DNA from: an uncultured Pseudomonadales bacterium
Lineage (GTDB): Bacteria > Pseudomonadota > Gammaproteobacteria > Pseudomonadales > Azotimanducaceae
Assembly: GCA_937921865.1 (NCBI GenBank)
Contig: CAKZWF010000039.1
Location: 32,194-96,193, forward strand
Direction of reading: 5' to 3'
Length of the DNA stretch: 64,000 nt
Shown here: positions 38,591 through 47,623 of the stretch, in pieces
How positions within the stretch are numbered: position 1 is the first letter of the stretch
Layout: each line of letters opens with the position of its first letter
The notes under the pieces: generated by a model
Seen by the model: only the letters and a program-made list of their open reading frames with translations
What the model was told of the DNA's origin: nothing
Database searches by the model: none
Made by a program: the position numbers and the translations under genes

Positions 38591-39196
38591 GTGAATGTGA
38601 ATGTCTCGAGACGCCGATTCATCAAAGGTGTCATAACTTCAAGCGCGGCTGCGGCAACCAGTTCGGCCTGGTACTCGGCCAGCGCAAAGCAGCGCCCAGG
38701 CGGCGTTGTAGAGCGGCTCATCACTCTCAACGTCAACGGCCGCAAACGTCCCGTCGATGTACTGCCCCAGGAAACCCTGGCCTACACGCTGCGCTACAAA
38801 CTCGGTCTCACCGGCACCAAGCTAGGCTGTAATCGCGGCGAGTGTGGCGCCTGTACCGTAGTTGTCGATGACGTCAGCCATTACAGCTGCTCGATGCTGA
38901 CCCACAGCGTTCGCGGCCGGGCCGTGGCGACAGTCGAGGGTCTCCAGGATCCCTCCGGCGCACTGCATCCGGTTCAGCAGGCGTTTATCGATGAACTCGC
39001 GCCGCAGTGTGGTTACTGCACCCCGGGGCAACTGATGGCCACGGTGGCACTGCTGAAAGACAACCCTAAACCGACCCGGGAAGAAGCCCGTCAGGCACTG
39101 TCCGGTAATCTGTGCCGGTGTGGCGCCTACGATCACTATCTGAACGCGGTAATGCGCGCATCAGGCCAGGCAACTGAGGTGGAGCAGAACGCATGA
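38591..39196 (+). CDS. Mo hydroxylase [2Fe-2S] subunit, Tat-exported (PaoA-like)
   Basis: The iron-sulfur subunit of a xanthine-dehydrogenase-family enzyme, 201 residues. A twin-arginine signal SRRRFIK (residues 6-12) and an Ala/Ser-rich core precede the mature domain, implying folded export to the periplasm. The plant-type cluster is held by Cys80, Cys85, Cys88 and Cys100, and the second cluster by Cys140, Cys143, Cys175 and Cys177. GTG 38591 is chosen because it starts the Tat signal directly; the longer frame reaches 38330. It passes electrons from molybdenum to FAD, as in E. coli PaoA. It overlaps the next gene by four bases. Confidence 0.9.
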   Translation: MNVNVSRRRFIKGVITSSAAAATSSAWYSASAKQRPGGVVERLITLNVNGRKRPVDVLPQETLAYTLRYKLGLTGTKLGCNRGECGACTVVVDDVSHYSCSMLTHSVRGRAVATVEGLQDPSGALHPVQQAFIDELAPQCGYCTPGQLMATVALLKDNPKPTREEARQALSGNLCRCGAYDHYLNAVMRASGQATEVEQNA

Positions 39197-41595
39197 GCAA
39201 CGAATACCTGCACATCGGCAAAAACTTTGTACCACCCGACATTTACGGCAAGGTCACCGGCAAAGCCCGGTATGCGGAGGACTACAGCGTCGATGGGATG
39301 GTCTATGCACGCCTGTTCACCAGCCCGATGCCACATGCCCGGGTCAGGAATATAGATGCCAGCGCCGCGCTGGCCATGGACGGTGTGCTGGGCATTCTCA
39401 CCGCGGACGATGTCCCGGCGGTAGAAGCACCCAATGCCGCAATTCTCACCAACGAACCGGTCTATGTCGGCGATCCGATCCTGGCTGTCGCCGCAGTGGA
39501 TGAAAAAACGGCTGAAAACGCGCTGAAGAAAATCAAAGTCGACTTAGAACCGCTGCCCTTTGTCGTTGACCCGCTCGCCAGCCTGAAGCCCAATGGTCCA
39601 AGTGCGCGCACCGAAGGCAACGTCTACCCGTCTGAGATGCAGAACCTGCAGTGGTCTGCAGAGGATCTGAACCGATTTCAGCAAGGTGAAGAACCCACCG
39701 GCGCTGCACCCACCGAATGGAGCTACGGCGATCTCGAAGCCGGCTTTGATAACGCCGCCGTAGTCATTGAAGAATCGTTTGTCACCACCGGCTACGCGCA
39801 CATGTCCATGGAGCCCAGATCGGTGCTCAGCTACTGGCGCGGCAACAAGTGTTATGTACATGGCTCCACTCAGAGCCAGAGTTTTGTGGTGCCGTTTCTC
39901 GCCGGCATGCTGGGTATTGAGCAGGGCGATCTGGTCTACATATCGGAATACTGTGGCGGCGGTTTCGGTTCAAAAATCTCTGCCTACCCTGTCCTCGGTC
40001 TGCCCGGCTACTTTGCCAAAAAACTCAACCGCCCGGTGATGTTAAGAATCACCCGGGAAGAGGAGTACTACATCGGTTCTGCCAGGGTGGGTTTCCAGGG
40101 CTGGATGAAAGCCGGCTTTGCCGAGGACGGCCGGGTGACTGCCGTAGACCTGTATATCGTCCAGGACCTTGGCCCAAGACGCACCGGTGGTGATGCTTCT
40201 TCTGCCGGCGGTGCCATATCCATTCTCTATCAGCCACAGGCCATGCGCCTGCGCGATGTCCCCGTGTTCACCAACACCACACCGCGTGGTGCTCAGCGTG
40301 GGCCCGGTCAGAACCAGATCGCCGCGATCTTCGAGCCGATGCTGGACAAAGCGGCCCGAGAGCTGAACCTGGACCGCCTGGCCATTCGTCGAATCAACGC
40401 ACCGGATTCCAGCGCCACCCTGAATGCCGACCAGGGACCGGTCACCAGCGCCTATATGGATGATGCACTGGCGCTCGGCGGTGAACTGTTCAAATGGTCC
40501 GAACGCGTACAGCGCAGTGGCCAGCGCCGCGGCAGCAAAGTCACCGGGGTAGCGGTCGGTCAGGGCTACCACTCAGCCGGCGCCAGCGGTTTTGACGGTC
40601 TGGTACGCATCACTCCGGACGGCAAACTCCACCTGCACAGTGGCGTAGGTAACCTCGGCACCTATTCATATGCCTCCACCACCAGGGCTGCAGCCGAACT
40701 GCTCAAATGCAGCTGGGACAACTGCGTGGTCCACCACGGCAATTCCAGTCTGCATCTGCCCTGGAGCAGCTACCAGGCTGGCAGCAACACCATGTTTACC
40801 CACACCCGGGCCAACCATGTTGCAGCAATGGATCTGCTGACCAAAATGAAAGACATCGCAGCTCAAACTCTGGGCGGCGACGCAGCCGACTACGACATTG
40901 CGGATGAACGGGTATTCAAGGCCAGCGACAACACTCGCAGCATGAGCTATGCGGAAGTCGCAGCAAAAGCCATTGAACTCGGTGGCGCCTATAGCGGTGA
41001 AAGCTATCCGGAAGACATCCACGAAGTCACTCAACGCGCGGTGACCGGTATCGCCGGAAGCGGCCTGGTCGGCGTAGCCAAGGACAAACTGCCCAAACGC
41101 GGAACCGCACCCGGTCTGGCGGTAGCCTTCTGTGAAATCGAACTCGACCTGGAAACCGGTAAACACCAGATCATCGACTATCTGGCGGTTGGCGAGTGCG
41201 GCACCATCGTCCACCCGCAGGGGCTGGCTGGACAGCTGCGCGGCGGTGCGGTCTGGGGCTTCGGTATGGCTTCCCTGGAGCGTCATGTCTACGACCCGCA
41301 GAACGGACTCCCGGCCAACGTCGGTTACTACCAGACCAAACCCCCGACTTATCTCGATGTACCCAGTCACATGGGCTGGGCTGCCGTCGACAAAGCCGAT
41401 CCTGACTCACCCGTCGGGGCTCGCGGCATCGGCGAACCGGCCATGGGCTGCGCAACCGCAGCGGTGATGTGCGCACTCAGCGAAGCGCTGGACGGTCACC
41501 TGTTCAATCGCACTCCGGTGACACCGGACATGATCATCAATCACATTTCTGACGGTCCCCAGGCAGCCAGCCTGATGGCCATCAATACTTTTTAA
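39193..41595 (+). CDS. Mo hydroxylase molybdopterin-binding large subunit
   Basis: The 800-residue catalytic subunit of the xanthine dehydrogenase family. It begins with the aldehyde-oxidase/xanthine-dehydrogenase a/b hammerhead region (GKVTGKARYAEDYSVDGM), followed by the molybdopterin domains with CGGGFGSK, TPRGAQRGPGQNQ and near the end GARGIGEPAMG, where Glu748 is the catalytic base. It lacks its own signal and probably travels with the Tat-tagged small subunit. The substrate may be an aldehyde or N-heterocycle; this cannot be fixed. No XdhC/PaoD-type maturation chaperone is in the window. Confidence 0.92.
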   Translation: MSNEYLHIGKNFVPPDIYGKVTGKARYAEDYSVDGMVYARLFTSPMPHARVRNIDASAALAMDGVLGILTADDVPAVEAPNAAILTNEPVYVGDPILAVAAVDEKTAENALKKIKVDLEPLPFVVDPLASLKPNGPSARTEGNVYPSEMQNLQWSAEDLNRFQQGEEPTGAAPTEWSYGDLEAGFDNAAVVIEESFVTTGYAHMSMEPRSVLSYWRGNKCYVHGSTQSQSFVVPFLAGMLGIEQGDLVYISEYCGGGFGSKISAYPVLGLPGYFAKKLNRPVMLRITREEEYYIGSARVGFQGWMKAGFAEDGRVTAVDLYIVQDLGPRRTGGDASSAGGAISILYQPQAMRLRDVPVFTNTTPRGAQRGPGQNQIAAIFEPMLDKAARELNLDRLAIRRINAPDSSATLNADQGPVTSAYMDDALALGGELFKWSERVQRSGQRRGSKVTGVAVGQGYHSAGASGFDGLVRITPDGKLHLHSGVGNLGTYSYASTTRAAAELLKCSWDNCVVHHGNSSLHLPWSSYQAGSNTMFTHTRANHVAAMDLLTKMKDIAAQTLGGDAADYDIADERVFKASDNTRSMSYAEVAAKAIELGGAYSGESYPEDIHEVTQRAVTGIAGSGLVGVAKDKLPKRGTAPGLAVAFCEIELDLETGKHQIIDYLAVGECGTIVHPQGLAGQLRGGAVWGFGMASLERHVYDPQNGLPANVGYYQTKPPTYLDVPSHMGWAAVDKADPDSPVGARGIGEPAMGCATAAVMCALSEALDGHLFNRTPVTPDMIINHISDGPQAASLMAINTF

Positions 41596-41604
41596 GGGGC
41601 GATC

Positions 41605-42594
41605 ATGGCTGCACACGACGTCATGCCGGATATCGAGCTGTTTCAGCCGATTACCGTGGAAGATGCTTCCGCCATTGCTGCCCGCCTCGATGGCGCCGGC
41701 TGGATCCTGGCAGGCGGCCAGGATACCTACGGCTGGTTGAAAGACCGCGCCAAACATCCGGGAGCGATGATTGATCTGGCTGCTATCGAAGGCATCAACG
41801 GGATCAACGCAACTGCTTCAGGCATCAGCATTGGCGCGATGACCACGCTACGCGATGTGATGCGCGATCCACTGATTGCTGAGAAATTTCCGATTCTCAC
41901 CCAGGCTGCCGGTCGTGTGGCGAGCCCACAGATCCGCAACCAGGGCACGCTGGGTGGCAATGTCGCTCAGGACACTCGCTGCTGGTACTACCGCCGTGGA
42001 TTATCCTGTTATCGCGCCGGCGGCAATATCTGTTATGCCGACAGCCCCGAGGGTATGAACCGGGAACACGCGCTTTTTGGTGCCAGCCGCTGTGTGGCGG
42101 TCAGCCCGTCGGATACTGCGACCGCACTGGTCGCTGTGGATGCAACCATGGTCATCCACCGCGAAGGGCGCGAAAAGCGCGTGCCAGCAGAGCAGTTTTT
42201 CATCGGACCGGCGATCAACATTACCCATATGACAGTACTGCGCCCTGGCGACATTCTGACCCACGTCGAGATCCCGAACACCTGGGCCAACACGGAATCC
42301 TATTTTGAAAAAGTTGCCGATCGCGATGTCTGGGACTTCGCGCTGGTCAGCATCGCGGCAGTGATGAAAACCAGCGGTGGCGTGATTGACGACGCTCGCA
42401 TCGTCTGCGGTGCGGTGGAATGTGTACCCAGACGGCTGCGCTCAGTAGAACAGGCTCTCAGGGGCAAACCCCGCAACGAACAGACTGCTGACGCCGTGGC
42501 AGGCCTGGCCAGCGGCGGCGCCCGCACCCTCAACCATAACCAATTCAAAGTGCCGCTGATGGAAAATCTGGTGCGACGCGCGCTGCGAACCTGA
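41605..42594 (+). CDS. Mo hydroxylase FAD subunit with extra four-Cys motif (PaoB-like)
   Basis: The 329-residue FAD-binding (subunit M) protein. The FAD motifs are AGGQDTYG near residue 36 and the TLGGNVAQD loop near 115-123. Directly after, Cys126, Cys135, Cys143 and Cys163 form an insertion like that carrying the additional [4Fe-4S] cluster in E. coli PaoB and in 4-hydroxybenzoyl-CoA reductase HcrB. Ordinary xanthine dehydrogenases lack this. The C-terminal CO-dehydrogenase flavoprotein domain follows. Gene order here (FeS, Mo, FAD) differs from paoABC (FeS, FAD, Mo). Confidence 0.9.
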   Translation: MAAHDVMPDIELFQPITVEDASAIAARLDGAGWILAGGQDTYGWLKDRAKHPGAMIDLAAIEGINGINATASGISIGAMTTLRDVMRDPLIAEKFPILTQAAGRVASPQIRNQGTLGGNVAQDTRCWYYRRGLSCYRAGGNICYADSPEGMNREHALFGASRCVAVSPSDTATALVAVDATMVIHREGREKRVPAEQFFIGPAINITHMTVLRPGDILTHVEIPNTWANTESYFEKVADRDVWDFALVSIAAVMKTSGGVIDDARIVCGAVECVPRRLRSVEQALRGKPRNEQTADAVAGLASGGARTLNHNQFKVPLMENLVRRALRT

Positions 42595-42616
42595 AGCCGG
42601 ACCAAGGATCAAAACT

Positions 42617-43381
42617 GTGGAAATTGTTACGGTAAGAGAAGACGTCTGGGGTCGCGAAGTGCTGCTGGGAGTTTCCTGGGACTGGCTGTGGGTTATCCTG
42701 GCGCTGACCTTCGCCGCCATTGTCGTGCACCTGCTGATCATGGCGGTGCTGCGCAAACAACCCCGCCCTTCGGCGGCAGGCAAACGCCTGACCCGTCACG
42801 ACAACTTCGATAGGAGTTTCCACTGGATCATGGCAATCAGCACCCTGGTGCTGCTGTTCACCGGGGTACTGCCGATCATCGGCTACGATTTCAACTGGCT
42901 GACCATTCACTGGATTGCCGGGCTGGTTCTGACCGGCGCGGTGCTGCTTCACGTCATCAGAGCGGTGTTCTTCCAGGACTTTGGCTCCATGGTCGTTGCT
43001 CCCAAGGATCTCAAAGAACCTTTCGAGAAAGGCCGCAAACCTGGCAAGTACTCGCTGGCACAGAAGGGCATGCACCATGCGATGACCCTGCTGGTCCTGG
43101 TGGTCATCGGCACCGGCCTGGTGCTGTTTCTGCAGATTGATACGCCCTGGTGGGATCGGCCTAACTCGCTGGCAGAATCCACCCTGGGCTGGATGTTTGT
43201 CCTGCACGGTGTTTCGACTCTGGGGCTGGTCGGACTGACGGCCCTGCATGTCTACTTCGCGCTGCGACCGGAAAAACGCTTCTACACCCGCTCGATGATC
43301 AGCGGCTGGATCTCCGAAGATGAATTCAGCGCTAATCATGATCCCGCGCGCTGGATGCCGGACGAGACCGCACGATCTTGA
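42617..43381 (+). CDS. Cytochrome b membrane protein (b561/FdnI-like)
   Basis: A 254-residue membrane protein with five predicted helices (about residues 24-46, 68-88, 97-118, 156-173, 193-215). Histidines in or near helices that could bind two b hemes are His69, His98, His112, His197 and His211. It resembles the cytochrome b subunits of formate dehydrogenases and Ni-hydrogenases, which pass electrons to quinone. The start is GTG 42617, 22 bases after the FAD subunit gene. As the fourth gene of the operon, it probably links the periplasmic hydroxylase to the quinone pool, replacing the soluble acceptor used by PaoABC; this is inference. Confidence 0.82.
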   Translation: MEIVTVREDVWGREVLLGVSWDWLWVILALTFAAIVVHLLIMAVLRKQPRPSAAGKRLTRHDNFDRSFHWIMAISTLVLLFTGVLPIIGYDFNWLTIHWIAGLVLTGAVLLHVIRAVFFQDFGSMVVAPKDLKEPFEKGRKPGKYSLAQKGMHHAMTLLVLVVIGTGLVLFLQIDTPWWDRPNSLAESTLGWMFVLHGVSTLGLVGLTALHVYFALRPEKRFYTRSMISGWISEDEFSANHDPARWMPDETARS

Positions 43382-43737
43382 GCCAGCTCGATGCCAACAT
43401 CGAAGTGGTCGAAACCGCCTACGAATTCCTGCTGGCTTATGCCGCACAGGGCCGGGAGGATGACAATGTCGGGCCGGGTCAGAAAGCCCGGGATATTCTC
43501 ACCCAACTCGACGAAGCGCTGAATGGCATCGGTGATCAGCTGGACTCATCACACGCGTTCCACGATGTGGTTAAAGACGATGTCGGCAAGACCCGCAAAG
43601 CGCTGGCGCTGATTGCTGCTCAACCACGTATCAGCAGCGAACTGATCGACAACCTGAATGCGTCAATGCATCTGCGCGCAGTGCTCACAGATCTGTTTTT
43701 AATCAGCGAAGCCAACCGCATCTCCGCCAGCCCGTGA
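43378..43737 (+). CDS. Small helical protein of the hydroxylase operon, unknown
   Basis: A 119-residue soluble, largely helical protein starting at TTG 43378. I do not recognise a family. It is acidic, with no Cys and no membrane segment. Its start overlaps the cytochrome b stop by four bases and its end overlaps the SixA-like gene by four, so it is very likely translated with them. A role in assembly of the hydroxylase is conceivable but unsupported. Confidence 0.6.
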   Translation: MSQLDANIEVVETAYEFLLAYAAQGREDDNVGPGQKARDILTQLDEALNGIGDQLDSSHAFHDVVKDDVGKTRKALALIAAQPRISSELIDNLNASMHLRAVLTDLFLISEANRISASP

Positions 43738-44231
43738 AAATCTGGCTGATCCGTCACGCCAAGTCTTCCTGGTCGAATCCCAGTCAGAGCGATTTCGACC
43801 GGCCACTGAACAGTCGTGGCAAGCGGGATGGTCCGCACATGGCGCGCTGGCTGGCAGAACAGGATGATCCCGCCACCTGGATCTGGAGCAGCGATGCAGC
43901 CCGCGCACTGGCACCCGCGGAGTTTGTACGAGAGGGATTTTCTGCTGGATCAGACCAGCCGGTGACTGCACACGAGCTGTATCTGGCCAGCCCCGAACTG
44001 ATGATCGATGTGCTGAAGCGGACGCCGGCTGAGATCGACAGCGTCGCCGTTGTTGCTCACAACCCGGGCACCACCTATCTACTGAATCTCTTAACGGGAA
44101 GCAACGTCACAGACAATGTGCCCACCTTCGGTGTTGCACGCCTGCAGTATTCCGGCAGCTGGCTCGAACTAGGCCCCGGCGCCTGCAGCCTGGACCTGTT
44201 CACCGCACCAAAACTCATCAACACCGAATGA
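43734..44231 (+). CDS. SixA-like histidine phosphatase
   Basis: A 165-residue branch-1 histidine phosphatase. The N-terminus KIWLIRHAKSSW carries the catalytic RHA signature with the nucleophilic His, the second His is in AVVAHNPGTTYL. SixA proteins dephosphorylate phosphohistidine on phosphotransfer proteins. The start is GTG 43734, overlapping the previous gene. Its presence at the end of the molybdenum-hydroxylase operon is unexplained. Confidence 0.9.
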   Translation: MKIWLIRHAKSSWSNPSQSDFDRPLNSRGKRDGPHMARWLAEQDDPATWIWSSDAARALAPAEFVREGFSAGSDQPVTAHELYLASPELMIDVLKRTPAEIDSVAVVAHNPGTTYLLNLLTGSNVTDNVPTFGVARLQYSGSWLELGPGACSLDLFTAPKLINTE

Positions 44232-44370
44232 GTTTCGGTCCGCGTTCGTCAACGGACAGATAAAAAATACATCCCGCCAATCATTCCGCTGCATGGCGCT
44301 CACAAGGGTCTGGGTGATTCACGGAAACTGAGTTACGCTCACACTTTACCCTGACAGATATGTGACCTGC

Positions 44371-45045
44371 ATGGTTGACCTCGCCAAACCGGCCATCGAC
44401 ATCGGCCTGTACACCAACAGCCGCGAAGCACAGCTGGATTTCTGGCAACAGCAGGCCGGAGTCAGCTTCAGCGAACTGCTCAGAGTCGGTGGCGGCGTCC
44501 ATCAGCTGCGCCATGCCATCGGCGACAGCATATTGAAGATCAACGATTGTCGGGACACTCTGAGCGCGGCTCCTCCGAGCGGTATCCGGCTTTTAAGCAT
44601 CGCCAGCGATGTTGCTGCCGTGACCGAGCTGATCGACCCGGATGGTAATCGGGTCAATCTGGTGCCACGCGGTCAAGATGGTATTGAACAGATACGCATC
44701 ACAATGCACGTCAGCAATCTCGCTACCCATCGAGCTTTCTGGGGTGAGGTCTTGGAACTGCCGGAGCTGGGTGAGAACTGTTTCCAAGTTGGCGCTTCGC
44801 AGCTTGAGTTAATCGACAGCGAGGTAGCCCTAGACCCGGTGCAGCGAGCGCTCGGTTACCGCTATCTAACCATCCAGGTCTTTGACGTCAAAACCACCCA
44901 CGCGAACATCCTAAAGCGAGGTGGCAGGGAAGGCAGCGCACCAGTGAAACTCGGTGATGTTGCGCATATTTCATTCGTGCGTGACCCGGATGGAAACTGG
45001 CTGGAGATCTCGCAGCGCAAGTCCATTACCGGTTCACTGGACTAG
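44371..45045 (+). CDS. VOC-superfamily (glyoxalase-like) protein
   Basis: A 224-residue protein with two glyoxalase/dioxygenase-fold halves: IDIGLYTNSREAQLDFW with DPDGNRVNLV in the first, and IRITMHVSNLATHRAFW with VRDPDGNWLEI in the second. The internal repeat is the usual VOC duplication that builds the metal site. The metal ligands are incompletely conserved to the eye, so an enzymatic role is not certain. ATG 44371 is preferred; GTG 44362 is three codons upstream. It is separated from sixA by 139 bases. Confidence 0.83.
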   Translation: MVDLAKPAIDIGLYTNSREAQLDFWQQQAGVSFSELLRVGGGVHQLRHAIGDSILKINDCRDTLSAAPPSGIRLLSIASDVAAVTELIDPDGNRVNLVPRGQDGIEQIRITMHVSNLATHRAFWGEVLELPELGENCFQVGASQLELIDSEVALDPVQRALGYRYLTIQVFDVKTTHANILKRGGREGSAPVKLGDVAHISFVRDPDGNWLEISQRKSITGSLD

Positions 45046-45102
45046 CGCGAGCAGAGTCGGTATACCTACCCGAAACCACCCCTAGTTCTGGAGATACGAT
45101 TC

Positions 45103-45318
45103 ATGGGATTCCTGTCATTCATAGTATTGCTTGGTATTGCTTATCTGCTGTGGCGGGTAACCGATCAGCTGCCCGATCTGATTTTCCGTTTGAGTGAAAT
45201 CCAGAGGGATATCGCTGAGCTTCGTCGCCGTACCAGCAGCGAAGGTGACAGCCCTGCAGCACCCGCTCAAGCCGCCCCAGCCGCTCAAGCCGACAGCAGC
45301 ACCGACGAGACTGCCTGA
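45103..45318 (+). CDS. Small single-pass membrane protein, unknown
   Basis: A 71-residue protein: one transmembrane helix (residues 5-20), a charged helix (DLIFRLSEIQRDIAELRRR) and an Ala/Pro/Gln tail. GGAG lies nine bases before ATG 45103. No family is recognised. It is followed eight bases later by another membrane protein, suggesting a pair. Confidence 0.65.
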   Translation: MGFLSFIVLLGIAYLLWRVTDQLPDLIFRLSEIQRDIAELRRRTSSEGDSPAAPAQAAPAAQADSSTDETA

Positions 45319-45325
45319 CCGGGCC

Positions 45326-46054
45326 ATGTCGGGTCGCTCGCCTGATTGGCGCATCTGGCTGGGCCTGAGTGTGACAACTGCCTGGCTTATCCTGGGCAGT
45401 ATCTATATTTCCAGCAACATCGGCTGGTTGAATCTGGATCGTATTCCCGCTGACGAACTGGGCAACTTCCTGGAAGGTGCTTTTGCACCCCTGGCATTTC
45501 TCTGGCTGGTCATCGGCTACTTTCTTCAGCAGAAAGAGCTGCAGCAGAACACCGAAGCACTGCGCCAGCAATCGGAACAGATGGCAGAGTCAGTACAGCA
45601 CGCCCGTCAGGACACCTTTCTGCAGGTGGTGCGCAATGTGCGCTACCAGCTGGGTACCATCAGCGGCTTCCTGTATATCTCCAGCCAGAGCATCAACGCT
45701 GATGGCACAGTCACCGCGGAGGAGCAGAGCCGTCTGTTTGCGGAACAATCCGCCGCAGATCCAGAAGTTTTTTCCCGGAGGCTGCTTGAACTGAACATTC
45801 AGCTTGACGACGAACAGCGCTATCAATTGTTCTACGGCACCGAGATTCGCGCCAGACACAGCAACAATTTCATCTTCACCTTCGAACGGCTGATGCGTCG
45901 GGCGGAGCAGGTCGACACCGACAACATGATCAAAGACGCCCTGCTCTCCAACGGCCATGGCATGCTCTATCGCAATGCCAAGCGACATCAGGCCAATGCC
46001 CCGGAAGACCTCGCTGATCACCGTCTGACAGGTGCCTATTTAAATGTCAGCTGA
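45326..46054 (+). CDS. Membrane protein with coiled-coil, unknown
   Basis: A 242-residue protein with two transmembrane segments near the N-terminus (about 10-32 and 45-70) and then QQKELQQNTEALRQQSEQM, a short coiled coil. The APLAFLWLVIGYFLQQ stretch is common in poorly characterised membrane proteins of proteobacteria. The C-terminal ~140 residues are soluble and helical. ATG 45326 was chosen over earlier in-frame starts because those would overlap the preceding gene heavily. Function unknown. Confidence 0.65.
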   Translation: MSGRSPDWRIWLGLSVTTAWLILGSIYISSNIGWLNLDRIPADELGNFLEGAFAPLAFLWLVIGYFLQQKELQQNTEALRQQSEQMAESVQHARQDTFLQVVRNVRYQLGTISGFLYISSQSINADGTVTAEEQSRLFAEQSAADPEVFSRRLLELNIQLDDEQRYQLFYGTEIRARHSNNFIFTFERLMRRAEQVDTDNMIKDALLSNGHGMLYRNAKRHQANAPEDLADHRLTGAYLNVS

Positions 46055-46087
46055 CAAATCACCTTACCGACTACCAGGAGTTAACCG

Positions 46088-46993
46088 ATGGCCAGATCCA
46101 TCTGCAGATTGAACATTGCCGCAGCCACGCTCGGTTTAGCGATGCTGTTGTCGACGCCCATTCACGCTGCAGACGCCGATCCGTTTGCCGGGGTAGAAGT
46201 GTCGGCAGCAAAGGTCGCTGGCAGCGTTTACATGTTGACGGGTTCAGGTGGCAACATCGGTCTTTCCGTTGGCACAGACGGCACTCTTATGGTCGATGAT
46301 CAGTACGCGCCACTGTCGCAGCGGATACAGGCAGCGATCGCCAGCGTCGGCGGTGACGAACCCAAGATCATCCTCAACACCCACTATCACGGCGATCACA
46401 CGGGCGGCAATCCACAGTTTGGCACCAGCGGTACCATCATTGCCCACGAAAACGTCCGGGTCAGACTGCTCGATGAAGAAGACTTCGCACGCGCCGGACT
46501 GCCGGTGGTGACCTTCGAAGACAAGCTGCGCATCTATTTCAATGACGATGAGCTGGACGTATTGCACCTGCCCACAGGGCACACTGACTCAGACGCCATT
46601 GTCTGGTTCAAAAACGCCAATGTGCTGCACCTGGGCGATCATTTCTTTAACGGCATGTTCCCGTATATCGACCTGGAAGGCGGCGGCAGCCTGCAGGGCT
46701 TCATTAAAAACCTGAAAACCATCATAGCGATGGCACCCGAAGACGTCCGGATCATCCCTGGCCACGGTAAGCTCGGTACTATTCTGGAGCTGGCTGAAAA
46801 TGTCGAAATGCTTGAGTCAACCTACTCTGCGGTCGAAGTTGCACTCGCGGCTGGTAAAACCGAACAGGAAATTCTCGACGCCGGCGTCGACGATCGCTGG
46901 AAGTCTTACGCCTGGCAATTCATTACCCAAGAGCGCTGGCTGAAAACACTGATCACTGAAGCCACCGGCGGCATCGCTCAGGCTCGGCGTTGA
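46088..46993 (+). CDS. Periplasmic MBL-fold metallo-hydrolase
   Basis: A 301-residue metallo-beta-lactamase-fold protein. A signal peptide ends near residue 27 (IHAADA). Zinc ligands are in NTHYHGDHTGGN (HxHxDH), a His in LPTGHTDSDA, an Asp in LHLGDHFF and a His in IIPGHG. AGGAG lies before ATG 46088. The sequence resembles quinoprotein-relay or SoxH-type hydrolases more than beta-lactamases. Substrate unknown. It overlaps the next gene by four bases. Confidence 0.9.
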   Translation: MARSICRLNIAAATLGLAMLLSTPIHAADADPFAGVEVSAAKVAGSVYMLTGSGGNIGLSVGTDGTLMVDDQYAPLSQRIQAAIASVGGDEPKIILNTHYHGDHTGGNPQFGTSGTIIAHENVRVRLLDEEDFARAGLPVVTFEDKLRIYFNDDELDVLHLPTGHTDSDAIVWFKNANVLHLGDHFFNGMFPYIDLEGGGSLQGFIKNLKTIIAMAPEDVRIIPGHGKLGTILELAENVEMLESTYSAVEVALAAGKTEQEILDAGVDDRWKSYAWQFITQERWLKTLITEATGGIAQARR

Positions 46994-47583
46994 CCAGCGG
47001 CGTTCAGTCAGACGACCCGATGGTGCGCCTTTTGGCAGATCGCACCCGGGCACGGGCAGAAAAGGACCCCTGCGCTAACCTGTGCACTCTGGCCAACATC
47101 GACACACAGGGAGCGCCGCAGGCGCGAACCCTGGTGCTGCGCGAGCTCGATGATCAGCTGGCTGTGTTCATCAACACCACCAGCCCGAAATGGCAATCGC
47201 TGCTGGCAGGTCCGGTAAGTGTCGTGGTCTGGCTGCCTTCTATCCAGCTGCAATACCGGCTGAGTTGCCAGACCGCGGCAATACCTCAGCACACTGTTCA
47301 TGACAGCTGGCATATGCGGCCGGAACCCCCCAAGCGTATGGACTGGTTCTACTCCGAAGTTGCACCACAGAGCTCCGCTATCGGCGACAGACAGCGGCTG
47401 CTCGGCGCCCTGGAAGAACTGCAGCTACCACAGCCACTGACTCCGCCTGCGTCAGCTCATGGCCTGTTCCTGGAACCGGAATCGATTGAACGCCTGCATC
47501 TGGGCGAAGACAACGGCATTCACGACCGCCAGCTTTACCGCCTCACCACCACCGGATGGTCAGTCACCACACTGGTGCCCTAG
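46990..47583 (+). CDS. Pyridoxamine 5'-phosphate oxidase-like flavoprotein
   Basis: A 197-residue split-barrel FMN protein. ARTLVLRELDDQLAVFINTTSPKW and the WHMRPEP region match the PNPOx family, and the C-terminal half has SIERLHLGE and DRQLYRLT as in PdxH dimer contacts. PdxH makes pyridoxal 5'-phosphate, but the arginine and histidine substrate residues cannot all be confirmed here, so a general heme-utilisation or flavin oxidase role is possible. It starts at TTG 46990, overlapping the metallo-hydrolase gene. Confidence 0.8.
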   Translation: MTSGVQSDDPMVRLLADRTRARAEKDPCANLCTLANIDTQGAPQARTLVLRELDDQLAVFINTTSPKWQSLLAGPVSVVVWLPSIQLQYRLSCQTAAIPQHTVHDSWHMRPEPPKRMDWFYSEVAPQSSAIGDRQRLLGALEELQLPQPLTPPASAHGLFLEPESIERLHLGEDNGIHDRQLYRLTTTGWSVTTLVP

Positions 47584-47623
47584 CACGCTCGTGCCTGGCA
47601 GGATGGGCGCCGCACACAGCGCT

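Noticed and set aside
42545..43447. Long minus-strand open frame (300 codons)
   Set aside because: It is antisense to the cytochrome b gene, and its translation has no recognisable pattern.
43765..43785. Second T-loop-like string (ggtcgaatcc) on the plus strand
   Set aside because: It lies within the SixA-like coding sequence and lacks the other tRNA arms.
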